A DNA stretch of 64,000 bases. Source: Actimicrobium sp. CCC2.4 (GTDB lineage: Bacteria > Pseudomonadota > Gammaproteobacteria > Burkholderiales > Burkholderiaceae_D). The DNA is taken from NCBI RefSeq assembly GCF_034347385.1, contig NZ_CP133777.1:3472001-3536000 (forward strand). The letters run 5' to 3'. A model generated the notes under the pieces. It made no database searches. It was given only the letters and a program-made list of their open reading frames with translations, and was not told the origin of the DNA. Shown here piece after piece: positions 17,828 through 26,673 of the stretch (position 1 is the stretch's first letter; every line of letters starts with the position of its first letter). Made by a program: the position numbers and the translations under genes.

Positions 17828-18898
17828 ATGAACGCTCCCATCAACGCGCCAGCCAGCGCTCCCGTCAAACTCACCTCGTTTTCCCACGGTGGCGGTTGCG
17901 GCTGCAAAATTGCCCCCGGTGTACTGGCACAAATCCTGAAAAATTCGACCGGCTTTCCGGTACCAAAAGAACTGCTGGTCGGCATCGAAACCGCCGACGA
18001 TGCGGCGGTCTACCAGCTCAATGACGAGCAGGCCCTGATCGCAACTACCGACTTTTTCATGCCCATCGTCGATGATCCGTTCGACTTCGGCCGCATCGCC
18101 GCGACCAACGCCATTTCGGATGTCTATGCGATGGGTGGTACGCCAATCATGGCGCTGGCGCTGGTTGGCATGCCGATCAACAAATTGCCGGTTGAGGTCA
18201 TCGGTCAGATCATCAAGGGCGGAGAAACCATCTGCGCCGAAGCAGGCATACCGATTGCCGGTGGCCACACGATTGATTCGGTTGAACCTATCTATGGCCT
18301 GGTCGTGCTGGGCTTGATCCATCCATCCAAGGTCAAACGTAATGACGGTGCCAAAGTGGGCGACCGGCTCATCCTTGGTAAGCCGATTGGCGTCGGTATC
18401 CTGTCGGCTGCACTGAAGAAGGAAGTCCTTGATGCCGACGGTTACAAGGCAATGATAGCCAACGCGACCAAGCTCAACAAACCCGGCAAAGCCTTGTCAG
18501 AACTCGCTGGTGTCCACGCGCTCACCGATGTGACTGGCTTCGGCTTGCTTGGGCATACGCTGGAACTGGCCCGCGGTGCGAACCTGACCGCGCAACTGCG
18601 GATGGCAGACATACCGTTGCTGCCGAACGTGCAGGCACTGGCCGAGGCCGGTTGCGTGACCGGCGCATCGGGACGCAACTGGGATGGCTACGGCATGGAT
18701 GTGGTGCTTGATGCATCAATCACGATGACGCAACAAATGCTGTTGACCGATCCGCAGACATCAGGCGGATTGCTGGTGTCCTGTGATGCCGATAGCGTCG
18801 ATGCCGTTCTGGAGATATTCCGTGCGGGCGGTTTTGAACACGCCGCCGTCATCGGTGAGATTGTCAGCGGTCCGGGCAACGTCAACGTCTCGCAATAA
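17828..18898 (+). CDS. selD: Selenide, water dikinase SelD (SenC of the selenoneine cluster)
   Basis: 356 residues, normal for SelD. The glycine-rich N-terminal loop is GGGCGCKIAPG, with Cys24, Cys26 and Lys27; the catalytic position is encoded by an ordinary Cys codon, not UGA. Metal/ATP-binding acidic motifs DDAAVY, TTDFFMPIVDDPFDFG and AGGHTID are all present, as is VTGFGLLGHTLELA. The enzyme makes selenophosphate from selenide and ATP. In senABC clusters this supplies SenB. It could also serve selenocysteine or selenouridine synthesis if selA/selB or selU exist elsewhere; none is in this window. AAGGA precedes the ATG. Confidence 0.95.
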   Translation: MNAPINAPASAPVKLTSFSHGGGCGCKIAPGVLAQILKNSTGFPVPKELLVGIETADDAAVYQLNDEQALIATTDFFMPIVDDPFDFGRIAATNAISDVYAMGGTPIMALALVGMPINKLPVEVIGQIIKGGETICAEAGIPIAGGHTIDSVEPIYGLVVLGLIHPSKVKRNDGAKVGDRLILGKPIGVGILSAALKKEVLDADGYKAMIANATKLNKPGKALSELAGVHALTDVTGFGLLGHTLELARGANLTAQLRMADIPLLPNVQALAEAGCVTGASGRNWDGYGMDVVLDASITMTQQMLLTDPQTSGGLLVSCDADSVDAVLEIFRAGGFEHAAVIGEIVSGPGNVNVSQ

Positions 18899-18906
18899 AC
18901 GCTCCC

Positions 18907-18945
18907 GGCACCGTGTCAGTGCAGCGTGTGCACTGACACGGTGCC
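18907..18945. terminator. Strong hairpin between converging selD and ntrC
   Basis: A perfect 17-bp inverted repeat (18907-18923 with 18929-18945) with loop GCGTG. No T-tract follows on either strand, so it may act as a processing or Rho-assisted barrier rather than a classical terminator. Confidence 0.65.
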
Positions 18946-18952
18946 AGCCCGT

Positions 18953-20452
18953 CTATTCGTCCTTGGCGCCGTCGATACCGAGCTCCTGTATCTTGCGCGT
19001 GATGGTATTGCGTCCGATACCAAGACGAATCGCGGCATCATTCTTGCGACCATGCGTGTGCTTGAGCGCTGTCTTGATCAACGCAGATTCGAACAGTCTG
19101 CCCAGCATGCCCATCACGTCCGGCTGACCGGCCGCCAGCATTCTGGCCGCTTCCGTTTCCAGCGAATCCACCCAGGTGTCAGGCTCGACCGCCCCGGTAA
19201 CTGGCGCGCTGCTTGCCGGCGTCAGCGCCCCGCTCCCCTCAGGCATCGATAGCGGTGTCATCACGCCAGGGGGTGGCGTGGCAACTGCAGCAAAACTCCC
19301 GCCGTCGATCAAGTCGCGCGGCAAGTCCTTGACCTCGACGCTTTGGCCCGGTGCCATCACCGTAATCCAGTTGCACAGGTTTTCCAGCTGACGCACATTG
19401 CCCGGCAGATCAAGACCAGTCAGGAACTGCATCGCGCCATCGGTCATTCGCTTGGCATCACCGCCGAGCTGCTTGGCGCTCTGCGTCAGGAAATAACGGG
19501 TCAGGATAGGGATGTCTTCACGCCGTTCGCGCAGGCTCGGCAGCCGGAGGCGAATCACATTGAGGCGGTGGTATAAATCTTCGCGGAACAAGCCTTCCCG
19601 CACCCGCTGCTCGAGGTTCTGATGCGTTGCAGCGATCACGCGTACGTTGGCTTTCATCGGCTGGTGTCCGCCGACCCGATAGAAGTGACCATCGGATAGC
19701 ACGCGCAACAAGCGGGTCTGCAGGTCGAATGGCATGTCGCCGATTTCATCGAGGAACAAGGTGCCGTTTTCGGCTTGCTCAAAGCGACCGCGCCGGCTGG
19801 CTTGGGCACCGGTGAACGCACCGCGCTCATGGCCGAACAATTCGGATTCGAGCAGGTCTTTCGGAATTGCGGCTGTATTGAGGGCGATGAACGGTTGCGC
19901 GGCGCGCGGGCTGTGCTTGTGCAATGCCCTTGCGACCAGCTCCTTGCCGGTGCCGGATTCACCGGTGATCAATACCGTCACGTTCGATTGTGACAAGCGC
20001 CCGATCGCACGGAACACATCCTGCATTGCTGGCGCCTGGCCGAGGATCTCGGGGGTTTCTGCCGGTGCCTGCTCGACACTGGCTTCGCGCAAGCTCTCGT
20101 CGAGCGCGCGGCGAATCAGCTCGACGGCTTTTTCAAGATCGAAGGGCTTGGCCAGATATTCGAAGGCCCCACCCTGGAAGGCTGCAACCGCCGAATCCAG
20201 ATCGGAGAAGGCCGTGATGATGATGACCGGCAGGCCGGGGTACTTGGTCTTGACGGTCTGCAGTAATTCGAGGCCGGAGCCGCCCGGCATCCGTATGTCG
20301 GAAACCAGTACCTGCGGCGTGTCGTGTTGCAATGCGTCGTTCGCATCCCGTGCGTTGGAAAAACTTCTGGTCGCCAGATTTTCGCGTGCCAGTGCTTTTT
20401 CGAGTACCCAGCGTATCGATTCGTCGTCGTCAACAATCCAGATTGGTTTCAT
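18953..20452 (-). CDS. ntrC: Nitrogen regulation response regulator NtrC (NRI)
   Basis: 499 residues from the ATG at 20452 (AAAGAG upstream); an in-frame extension to 20485 is unlikely. Receiver domain with Asp9/Asp10, phospho-Asp52 (SDIRMPG) and Lys102. The sigma-54 AAA+ domain has Walker A GESGTGKE (164-171), the sigma-54 contact loop GAFTGA (211-216) and Walker B TLFLDEIGDMP. A Pro/Ala/Gly linker of about 50 residues leads to a Fis-type HTH (DAAIRLGIGRNTITRKIQEL). It activates sigma-54 promoters under nitrogen limitation. It is paired with ntrB upstream and with glnA beyond. Confidence 0.96.
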   Translation of the reverse strand: MKPIWIVDDDESIRWVLEKALARENLATRSFSNARDANDALQHDTPQVLVSDIRMPGGSGLELLQTVKTKYPGLPVIIITAFSDLDSAVAAFQGGAFEYLAKPFDLEKAVELIRRALDESLREASVEQAPAETPEILGQAPAMQDVFRAIGRLSQSNVTVLITGESGTGKELVARALHKHSPRAAQPFIALNTAAIPKDLLESELFGHERGAFTGAQASRRGRFEQAENGTLFLDEIGDMPFDLQTRLLRVLSDGHFYRVGGHQPMKANVRVIAATHQNLEQRVREGLFREDLYHRLNVIRLRLPSLRERREDIPILTRYFLTQSAKQLGGDAKRMTDGAMQFLTGLDLPGNVRQLENLCNWITVMAPGQSVEVKDLPRDLIDGGSFAAVATPPPGVMTPLSMPEGSGALTPASSAPVTGAVEPDTWVDSLETEAARMLAAGQPDVMGMLGRLFESALIKTALKHTHGRKNDAAIRLGIGRNTITRKIQELGIDGAKDE

Positions 20453-20518
20453 AGTCTCTTTGGTGTCCACGTCATGTAACAGCACTCGTGGTGCTTGCTA
20501 CGATCCGCCCCCTGCTGA

Positions 20519-21592
20519 TCAAGGTAGCGGTATCAATATCCTGAAATCCGTGCATCCCGGCTGACTCTCGCATTCGATCACACCCGAATGCTGCTGAATG
20601 AAAGTCTGGGCCAGTGTCAACCCCAATCCGCTGCCACCTTCTCTTCCTGAGACTAGCGGGAAGAAAATACGGTCACGAATCTCGGTCGGAATGCCGGGGC
20701 CATTGTCGAGGATATGCAAGTCTAGTGCCAGCCGATAACGTACCTTCGCCAGCGTCACTTGTCGCGCCACGCGCGTCTGTAAAGTGAGCACCGCATCGCC
20801 CAGACGGATCCGTTCGGAGAGTGCCTGGGCGGCGTTGTGGGCAATGTTCAGGACTACCTGGATCAGCTGCTCCTTGTCGCCCCGGAAGTCAGGTAAGGAC
20901 AGATCATAGTCACGCCGGATTTCCAGGCCGCTTGGAAATTCGGCAACCATCAGGCTGCGGACACGTTCGCAGACTTCGTGGATATTGACGTCGCCGACGA
21001 TGTGCGGGCGCCGGTGCGGCGCGAGCAAGCGGTCGACCAAGGTCTGCAACCGATCCGCCTCCTTGATGATGACCTGGGTGTATTCGCGCAGCTCTTTCAG
21101 GTGGCGCTCGGGCAGCTCGAGTTCTAGCAATTGCGCCGCACCGCGAATGCCACCCAGCGGGTTCTTGATTTCATGTGCCAGGTTGCGGATGAGCTCCTTG
21201 TTCGCTTGGCTCTGGTCGAGCAACCGTTCTTCGCGGTCGAGCTTGAGTTGCTGGACGTTTTCACGCATCTCGATGAGGACCGGCGAATCCGGATTATCCA
21301 GCGCTGTCACCACCACATGGACTTGCAAGGACTCGCGCCCGATCCGTTGCAGTGTCAGATCCTGGCGCTTTTCGGCGAACTCGTGCGCGACGGCTTGCCT
21401 GAACACAGTTTCCAGCTTGTCGCCATTGACGAACAGTCCGAATAGCAGATGCTGGTCCAGCAGACGGAACGAGCACTCCAGCATATTTTCAGCGGCGGCG
21501 TTGGCATAGGTAATACGGCCTTCGGCGTCGAGGATGACGACAGCCGACGCCAGCAGGTCGAGACCTGCAACGGAATTAACAGAGATTTTCAC
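20519..21592 (-). CDS. ntrB: Nitrogen regulation sensor kinase NtrB (NRII)
   Basis: 357 residues, no membrane segments. An N-terminal PAS domain (about 8-115) contains ILDAEGRITYANAAAENML. The phosphorylated His140 sits in NLAHEIKNPLGGIRGAAQLL, the hallmark H-box of NtrB. The ATPase domain has N-box NIAHNAAQAL, DNGPGIP and GGSGLGLTLAQTFI. It phosphorylates NtrC when nitrogen is scarce and, with PII, dephosphorylates it when nitrogen is ample. The gap to ntrC is 66 bases and both are on the same strand. Confidence 0.96.
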   Translation of the reverse strand: MKISVNSVAGLDLLASAVVILDAEGRITYANAAAENMLECSFRLLDQHLLFGLFVNGDKLETVFRQAVAHEFAEKRQDLTLQRIGRESLQVHVVVTALDNPDSPVLIEMRENVQQLKLDREERLLDQSQANKELIRNLAHEIKNPLGGIRGAAQLLELELPERHLKELREYTQVIIKEADRLQTLVDRLLAPHRRPHIVGDVNIHEVCERVRSLMVAEFPSGLEIRRDYDLSLPDFRGDKEQLIQVVLNIAHNAAQALSERIRLGDAVLTLQTRVARQVTLAKVRYRLALDLHILDNGPGIPTEIRDRIFFPLVSGREGGSGLGLTLAQTFIQQHSGVIECESQPGCTDFRILIPLP

Positions 21593-21647
21593 GATGATCC
21601 AGACAGGCAGGCCGCATCACGCGGCGCGGTTGATGCACGTTCCGGCG

Positions 21648-22142
21648 TCACTTGAGATTGCCGAGTTCGCGCTTGAGGGCTTCAATATTTTTTTCGGAAC
21701 GGCCGATTTCTTCTTTCATGCCAGCCACGCGATCGAGGTACTTGGCATAGTTGCTTTCGTTACCCTGGCGTTCCGGCTCGCCACCGTTATAGGTTTTCTT
21801 GATCCCGGCGAGTTTTTCCTCTTCGGATTTCAATTCGTCGAGCAGTATCTGGCGGCGGTCGTTGTCACGCGCTTTCTGGATCTCGCTGTCTACCTTCGGA
21901 AAATCTCCCGACGCGCCCTTGGCTGATGTACTGCTCGCTGCCACTGGCGCACGCTTTGGCGTGGCAATGATGGTCATGCCGGGCAAATCGATTTTTTTGC
22001 AACCCTTGGTTGTGCCGGTGTTCTTGTACTCCTTGTTACCACGCTCATCGACACACAGGAATACTTCGTTCTGGGCATGGGCCTGATGCAGGCACAGAGA
22101 AAACAGGATGACGCCGCATACGGGGAGTTTCATAAATTTCAT
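21648..22142 (-). CDS. Periplasmic DUF4124-domain protein
   Basis: 164 residues with a signal peptide (about 1-23, cleavage near AHA). The mature N-terminus has the DUF4124 pattern VFLCVDERGNKEYKNTG with two Cys (about 30 and 48). The C-terminal half is a charged coiled coil (LLDELKSEEEKLAGIKK to the end). DUF4124 proteins are small envelope proteins common in beta- and gammaproteobacteria, often next to glnA-ntrBC; no molecular function is known. It lies between glnA and ntrB on the same strand. Confidence 0.85.
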   Translation of the reverse strand: MKFMKLPVCGVILFSLCLHQAHAQNEVFLCVDERGNKEYKNTGTTKGCKKIDLPGMTIIATPKRAPVAASSTSAKGASGDFPKVDSEIQKARDNDRRQILLDELKSEEEKLAGIKKTYNGGEPERQGNESNYAKYLDRVAGMKEEIGRSEKNIEALKRELGNLK

Positions 22143-22253
22143 TCAGGGAACGGATCAGACGGACTGCCAGTTTAGGACAAGCGGCTGAGCATTACAAACG
22201 GTGATCCACCGCACACGCCGGCGTACAACACGGAGAGCGGATACAAAATAAAA

Positions 22254-22277
22254 AAGGGCGGGAAAAATCCCGCCCTT
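22254..22277 (-). terminator. Terminator of glnA
   Basis: AAGGGCGGGA pairs with TCCCGCCCTT around an AAAA loop. Leftwards it is followed by TTTTATTTTG. It lies 31 bases past the glnA stop and would separate glnA from the DUF4124-ntrBC genes. Confidence 0.9.
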
Positions 22278-22307
22278 CTTTGCACTACACGTCAGCTTAG
22301 CGACGTC

Positions 22308-23723
22308 TTACAGCGAGTAGTACATGTCGAATTCGACCGGATGCGTCGTCATGCGGAAACGCGTGACTTCCTGCATTTTCAGTTCGATGTAGGCATCGAT
22401 CATGCTGTCGCTGAATACACCACCACGGGTCAGGAATTCGCGGTCGCTGTTGAGGTACTCGAGCGCTTGCTCAAGTGACGAACAGACAGTCGGGATCAGC
22501 GCGTCTTCTTCCGGCGGCAAATGGTACAAGTCTTTCGAGGCTGCTTCGCCCGGATGAATCTTGTTTTGCACGCCATCCAGACCAGCCATCATCAGTGCCG
22601 AGAAGCACAGGTAAGGATTGGCCAGTGGATCCGGGAAACGGGTCTCGATGCGACGGCCTTTTGGATTCGGCACATGCGGGATGCGGATCGATGCCGAACG
22701 GTTACGAGCTGAGTAGGCCAGCTTGACCGGTGCTTCGTAGCCTGGCACCAGACGCTTGTACGAATTCGTACCCGGGTTGGTGATGGCGTTGAGTGCACGG
22801 GCATGCTTGATGATGCCGCCGATGTAGTACAGCGCGAACTCGGACAGACCGGCATAGCCGTCGCCGGCGAACAGGTTCTTGCCATCTTTCCAGATTGATT
22901 GATGGACGTGCATGCCTGAACCGTTGTCACCCACGATAGGCTTAGGCATGAAGGTCGCCGTCTTGCCGTAGGTGTGCGCCACATTCCAGACCACGTATTT
23001 CAGGTTCTGGGTCCAGTCGGCGCGCTCGACCAGGGTCGAGAAACGGGTACCGAGTTCATTCTGGCCGGCACCGGCAACTTCATGGTGATGCACTTCGACA
23101 GGAATACCCATGCCTTCAAGAATCAGCGACATTTCCGAACGCATGTCCTGCATGCTATCGACTGGCGGAACCGGGAAGTAACCACCCTTGACGGCTGGCC
23201 GATGGCCGGTGTTGCCGCCTTCGAATTTCTCGCCGGTGCTCCATGAGGCTTCTTCGGAATCGATCTTGACGAAGCAACCGTCCATGCCGATCTTCCAGCG
23301 TACGCTGTCGAAAATAAAGAATTCCGGCTCAGGACCAAAGTAGGCGGTGTCGCCCAGGCCGGAGGATTTCAGGTAGGCTTCAGCGCGCTTGGCAATCGAG
23401 CGCGGGTCACGGTCGTAACCCTTGCCATCGGATGGCTCGATGACATCGCACTGCATGAACATCGTGGTTTCTTCCATGAATGGATCGATGTTGGCGGTGT
23501 TTGGATCCGGCATCAGGATCATGTCGGAGGATTCGATGCCTTTCCAGCCGGCGATGGAGGAGCCATCGAATGCATGACCCGACTCAAATTTGTCCATGTC
23601 GAAATGGGAAACCGGAACCGTCACGTGCTGTTCTTTACCGCGGGTATCGGCGAAACGGAAATCAACGAATTTGACTTCGTTGTCTTTCGCCATTTTTAGT
23701 ACTTCTGCTGCCGTCATTGCCAT
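22308..23723 (-). CDS. glnA: Glutamine synthetase type I (GSI-beta)
   Basis: 471 residues from the ATG at 23723, preceded by GAGGAG. Signatures: [20 protein letters not shown] near the N-terminus, [12 protein letters not shown] for metal and ATP binding, [10 protein letters not shown], and the adenylylation site LYHLPPEE near residue 400. It makes glutamine from glutamate and ammonia with ATP; activity is expected to be tuned by GlnE adenylylation of the Tyr. A sigma-54 promoter and NtrC-type half-sites lie upstream, and ntrBC lie downstream, matching classical Ntr control. Confidence 0.98.
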   Translation of the reverse strand: MAMTAAEVLKMAKDNEVKFVDFRFADTRGKEQHVTVPVSHFDMDKFESGHAFDGSSIAGWKGIESSDMILMPDPNTANIDPFMEETTMFMQCDVIEPSDGKGYDRDPRSIAKRAEAYLKSSGLGDTAYFGPEPEFFIFDSVRWKIGMDGCFVKIDSEEASWSTGEKFEGGNTGHRPAVKGGYFPVPPVDSMQDMRSEMSLILEGMGIPVEVHHHEVAGAGQNELGTRFSTLVERADWTQNLKYVVWNVAHTYGKTATFMPKPIVGDNGSGMHVHQSIWKDGKNLFAGDGYAGLSEFALYYIGGIIKHARALNAITNPGTNSYKRLVPGYEAPVKLAYSARNRSASIRIPHVPNPKGRRIETRFPDPLANPYLCFSALMMAGLDGVQNKIHPGEAASKDLYHLPPEEDALIPTVCSSLEQALEYLNSDREFLTRGGVFSDSMIDAYIELKMQEVTRFRMTTHPVEFDMYYSL

Positions 23724-23857
23724 GCGAATCTCCTCTGATAGATCAATAAAATCCAAAATGTGCGAAATGGTCGTGAGCCGAATGATTGCATGTGAAAGTA
23801 GTCAACAGCAAGCTACGTACGTTCCAAAACTCAGCGTGAAATAATAGCAGATTCAAT

Positions 23858-23873
23858 AGCAGATTCCATGCCA
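23858..23873 (-). promoter_or_regulatory. Sigma-54 promoter of glnA
   Basis: On the minus strand the sequence is TGGCATGGAATCTGCT, against the consensus TGGCACG-N4-TTGCW. GG and GC have the exact 10-base spacing. The predicted transcript start is near 23847, giving a leader of about 125 bases. Confidence 0.75.
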
Positions 23874-23979
23874 AGACCGGCGCGAATTATGGCACTCGAA
23901 ATTATGCCGGAGTCAGGCAATATTGGCGCGCATCCTGCCTGTTCTTTAATTTTTCGCTGAATCGTACCGCCAACGACAC

Positions 23980-24056
23980 TGCCACAATGGTGCCGAATCC
24001 TGTACGAATTCTTCATCTTGGTGCAGTCGCATTTTAATCGACCAAAAGCGCACCAA
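23980..24056 (-). promoter_or_regulatory. Possible NtrC-binding region upstream of glnA
   Basis: Holds TGCCACAATGGTGCC (23980-23994), the half-site GGTGCA (24020-24025), and a TTGGTGC/GCACCAA pair (24018-24024 and 24050-24056). These lie about 135-210 bases before the predicted start, a plausible enhancer range. No copy is a full NtrC consensus palindrome. Confidence 0.4.
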
Positions 24057-24110
24057 CTTAAACAGAGAATGTGTTTACTCCCTTGCCACTTTTCATGATT
24101 GGATTTCAGC

Positions 24111-24575
24111 ATGACATCGACTGAACACTTATTGGCCCGCGCCCGCGAATACGGCCAGGACCATGCTTTGCCCTATGCCGGATCCCTCACGCCGGTCGAT
24201 ACGTTTGCGTTACTGGCTGATAACCCCGACATCCGGCTAGTGGATGTCCGGACCAATGCCGAGCGTGACTGGGTCGGCAAAGTCAATATTGCGGAAGCTC
24301 AGCACCTCGCCGTGCAATGGAGCTTATATCCGGGCTCCGTTCCCAATTCGCATTTCATACAGGAACTATCCGCCCTGGCCAGCGCAGACACCATCGTCCT
24401 GTTCCTGTGCCGCTCTGGCGTCCGCTCGCGCCACGCAGCGAAGCTTGCCACCGAATCCGGCTATCGGCATTGCTTCGACATTCTGGAAGGTTTCGAAGGC
24501 GACCGCGATACCGACGGCCATCGCAAGACGGTAGCCGGATGGTGCAAGGCAGGGTTGCCGTGGATAGGGGCTTAA
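24111..24575 (+). CDS. Rhodanese-like domain protein
   Basis: 154 residues from the ATG at 24111. A single rhodanese domain: LLADNPDIRLVDVRTNAERDW at the start of the fold and the active-site loop CRSGVRSRHAA with Cys100. The loop C-x-x-G-x-R-S is typical of single-domain sulfurtransferases that carry sulfur as a persulfide. The sulfur acceptor is unknown. It is cytoplasmic, with no signal peptide. It is convergent with the TAXI gene: the two stop codons overlap in TTAA. Confidence 0.88.
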   Translation: MTSTEHLLARAREYGQDHALPYAGSLTPVDTFALLADNPDIRLVDVRTNAERDWVGKVNIAEAQHLAVQWSLYPGSVPNSHFIQELSALASADTIVLFLCRSGVRSRHAAKLATESGYRHCFDILEGFEGDRDTDGHRKTVAGWCKAGLPWIGA

Positions 24576-25909
24576 CCCTCCGCGACCTGCTGCAAACCGA
24601 GAATGCGCTTGCGCACAAAATTGATGTGACTGCGCAATCCGTAGAGCTCCTCGGCAAACGACAAAGGAATAGAGATCTGGTTAACCTTTTCCTCAATCTG
24701 GTTGAGTCGGGCAAGCTGGTGGGCATAGACATCCCGGCGTTGGGGCGGTAACACGCCCTCAATAGCCTGTTCGACTGCCCGCAACTGGCCGTACCAGCGA
24801 TAGACCCGTGAACGCACCTTCCACACATACAGCGGCGGCACGATGCGTGACAACGGAATGAATAGTGCTCCGACAGCAACGACGACGACCCACATGCGTT
24901 CCATGAAACTCGACAACCAGAACGGAAAATAGTGCTGCAGAAATGACGGGCCGGTCTGATAGAACTTCGCTGCCGCAGCCGCTACCGGAACCTCGGTAAA
25001 GTTAGCCGTCGGGAACTCATTACGTTTGTGGAACCAACCTGCGCCACCGTGGATGTTTGTCGCAGACTGGACGAACAGGTCGACCAGCGCCGGATGCATC
25101 GACGCCCGCGCAACCAGCGTGGCGGTTGGTGCAATGAGCTGATAGTCGCGTGCCGGCAAATCCCGCCCGAGGTCTACGATACCGCGCGGTAGCACGACAT
25201 GCGACAGAAAAGGGAATCGTCGTGTGTAAGCTTCGGCTTGCGTGAAATCAAATAATTTGATTCCTGGCGTTTGCAGCAGCATCTGGATCAGCAATTCATC
25301 CGGCGCCGAACTGAACACCATGCCGTCGATCGTTCCGGCCAACAAGGCGACTGTTGCGGGGGTATTTTCGAGCGTCCCCAATGTCAGTTCAACCGGTTCA
25401 ATACCGTTCACCGACAACAGTCTCCTGAACAATAGCGGCACGCCCGTGCCTTCCGGCCCGACATTGATCTGCAGTCCCTTGAGCTGATTCAGTTGAGTGA
25501 TGTCATGGCTATCGCGATAAAACAGCCACACCGGTTCGGAAAATAAACTCCCCAGAGAAATGAGTCCCTGCCGCTCCGCGGCGTCCTGTTCGGTAGAACC
25601 GCTTTGAACAAATCCGATATCAATTCCCGAGTCCGGATCCATCAGCCGTTGCAGATTTTCCTGCGACCCTAGCGACGGTGCGAGCGTGACCTTAATATTG
25701 CGTTGCGCCAACTCGGCAGCGTATTTTTTTCCGATCAGTTCGTAAGCACTGTTTTCCTGCCCGGTTGACATCGTGACACGTGACGGCGGTGACGGATCTG
25801 CCAGCCAATAGACGAGCAAACCCACCACGGCGATGGCGAGCAGGGTCGGTGCTGCGGTAGCGAACAAGTCGCGCAGCGAAAATCGGGTGAAATCAAAAAT
25901 TTTTGGCAT
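24572..25909 (-). CDS. Membrane-tethered TAXI-family (TRAP-type) solute-binding protein
   Basis: 445 residues from the ATG at 25909. One membrane segment lies at about 19-36, the TAXI solute-binding domain at about 45-330 (STGQENSAYELIGKKYAAEL, IGFVQSG, INVGPEGTGVPLLFRRLL), a second membrane segment at about 336-360, then a cytoplasmic helical tail ending in KRILGLQQ. Classical TAXI proteins are secreted receptors for TRAP transporters. Here the domain is anchored at both ends and no dctQ/dctM-like gene is nearby, so a sensory or orphan role is possible. Its partner is unknown. Confidence 0.8.
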   Translation of the reverse strand: MPKIFDFTRFSLRDLFATAAPTLLAIAVVGLLVYWLADPSPPSRVTMSTGQENSAYELIGKKYAAELAQRNIKVTLAPSLGSQENLQRLMDPDSGIDIGFVQSGSTEQDAAERQGLISLGSLFSEPVWLFYRDSHDITQLNQLKGLQINVGPEGTGVPLLFRRLLSVNGIEPVELTLGTLENTPATVALLAGTIDGMVFSSAPDELLIQMLLQTPGIKLFDFTQAEAYTRRFPFLSHVVLPRGIVDLGRDLPARDYQLIAPTATLVARASMHPALVDLFVQSATNIHGGAGWFHKRNEFPTANFTEVPVAAAAAKFYQTGPSFLQHYFPFWLSSFMERMWVVVVAVGALFIPLSRIVPPLYVWKVRSRVYRWYGQLRAVEQAIEGVLPPQRRDVYAHQLARLNQIEEKVNQISIPLSFAEELYGLRSHINFVRKRILGLQQVAEG

Positions 25910-25993
25910 GCCATGGCGCACTTCGGACGAGTCGAGACACCATGCCGACAATCCGGCTAGCGTGCAAGTGGAAAAATAGCACGCCCGGAGGAA

Positions 25994-26563
25994 TCAATAA
26001 GTAGCCGTTCTTTCGCCGGGCATTGTGGGTGCCAGCGGTACCAGCGGCGGCGCTACGCGGCGCGACGTGTATTTGTTACCGTCATCGGCAAGGAACCGTG
26101 CACCCAGAGCGAATAAGTCCTCTCTGGTTAGCACCTCGCCGATCAGGGACATCAGCGATTCTTCCTCTTTCACTAGACGTGCGAGCATGGCATCGCAATA
26201 CTGCTCTGCGACCGCACAGAATGTCGGATGGTCTCCGGTAACTTCGCTCACTTGCACGTGTTGCTGTAACGACGCCAGGCTCCTTCGCGCCGCACTGCTG
26301 AGGATCTCCAGTTTATCCACCAGCAAATCGGCCTCGTTAGTCGTACAGCACACGGCAGGGATCACATATCGCTCGATTTTGCGAGCATGAAAATATCTGT
26401 CAAATTGTTGCAACTGACTGAGTATCGACGCTAGTCCCAACGCATCAACGCATTCTTCTTGCCGACGGGTTGACTGCACATGACCGCGAAGCCTCGCAAG
26501 GATGCTGCACACATTTTTTTGCTCTGACCGGATGGCGAGCAACGAATAAGTGGCAGTAAGCAT
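25994..26563 (-). CDS. Hemerythrin-like four-helix protein with degenerate metal site
   Basis: 189 residues, mainly helical. The pattern follows HHE/hemerythrin proteins: first helix IRSEQKNVCSILARL, second YFHARKIERYVIPAV with His59 and Glu64, a third where the usual His is missing (KLEILSSAARRSL), and a last helix LVKEEESLMSLIGEVLTREDL. In true hemerythrin domains the first-helix His follows the Glu; here it is Gln15. The last-helix His is also missing. The metal centre is therefore probably lost or altered. The assignment is from pattern only and is moderate. The gene lies behind an FNR-type site, fitting a link to oxygen or redox state. Confidence 0.55.
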   Translation of the reverse strand: MLTATYSLLAIRSEQKNVCSILARLRGHVQSTRRQEECVDALGLASILSQLQQFDRYFHARKIERYVIPAVCCTTNEADLLVDKLEILSSAARRSLASLQQHVQVSEVTGDHPTFCAVAEQYCDAMLARLVKEEESLMSLIGEVLTREDLFALGARFLADDGNKYTSRRVAPPLVPLAPTMPGERTATY

Positions 26564-26673
26564 GACGGCTCCTGAAGCCTGCCATCCGTTTCACGGTGGC
26601 ATCGGGTTTGAACGGGGTAATTCTCACCAGCGACAGACTTAATCCTACTCAACCGTCTCATCGCGTACGCCAA

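Noticed and set aside
17828-18898. Possibility that selD encodes selenocysteine at its catalytic position
   Set aside because: The catalytic loop is read TGC-GGC-TGC-AAA (Cys-Gly-Cys-Lys), with no UGA in frame.
23831-24112. 93-codon open frame upstream of glnA on the minus strand
   Set aside because: It covers the glnA sigma-54 promoter and NtrC-like sites, has no ribosome site and has an unlike-protein composition.
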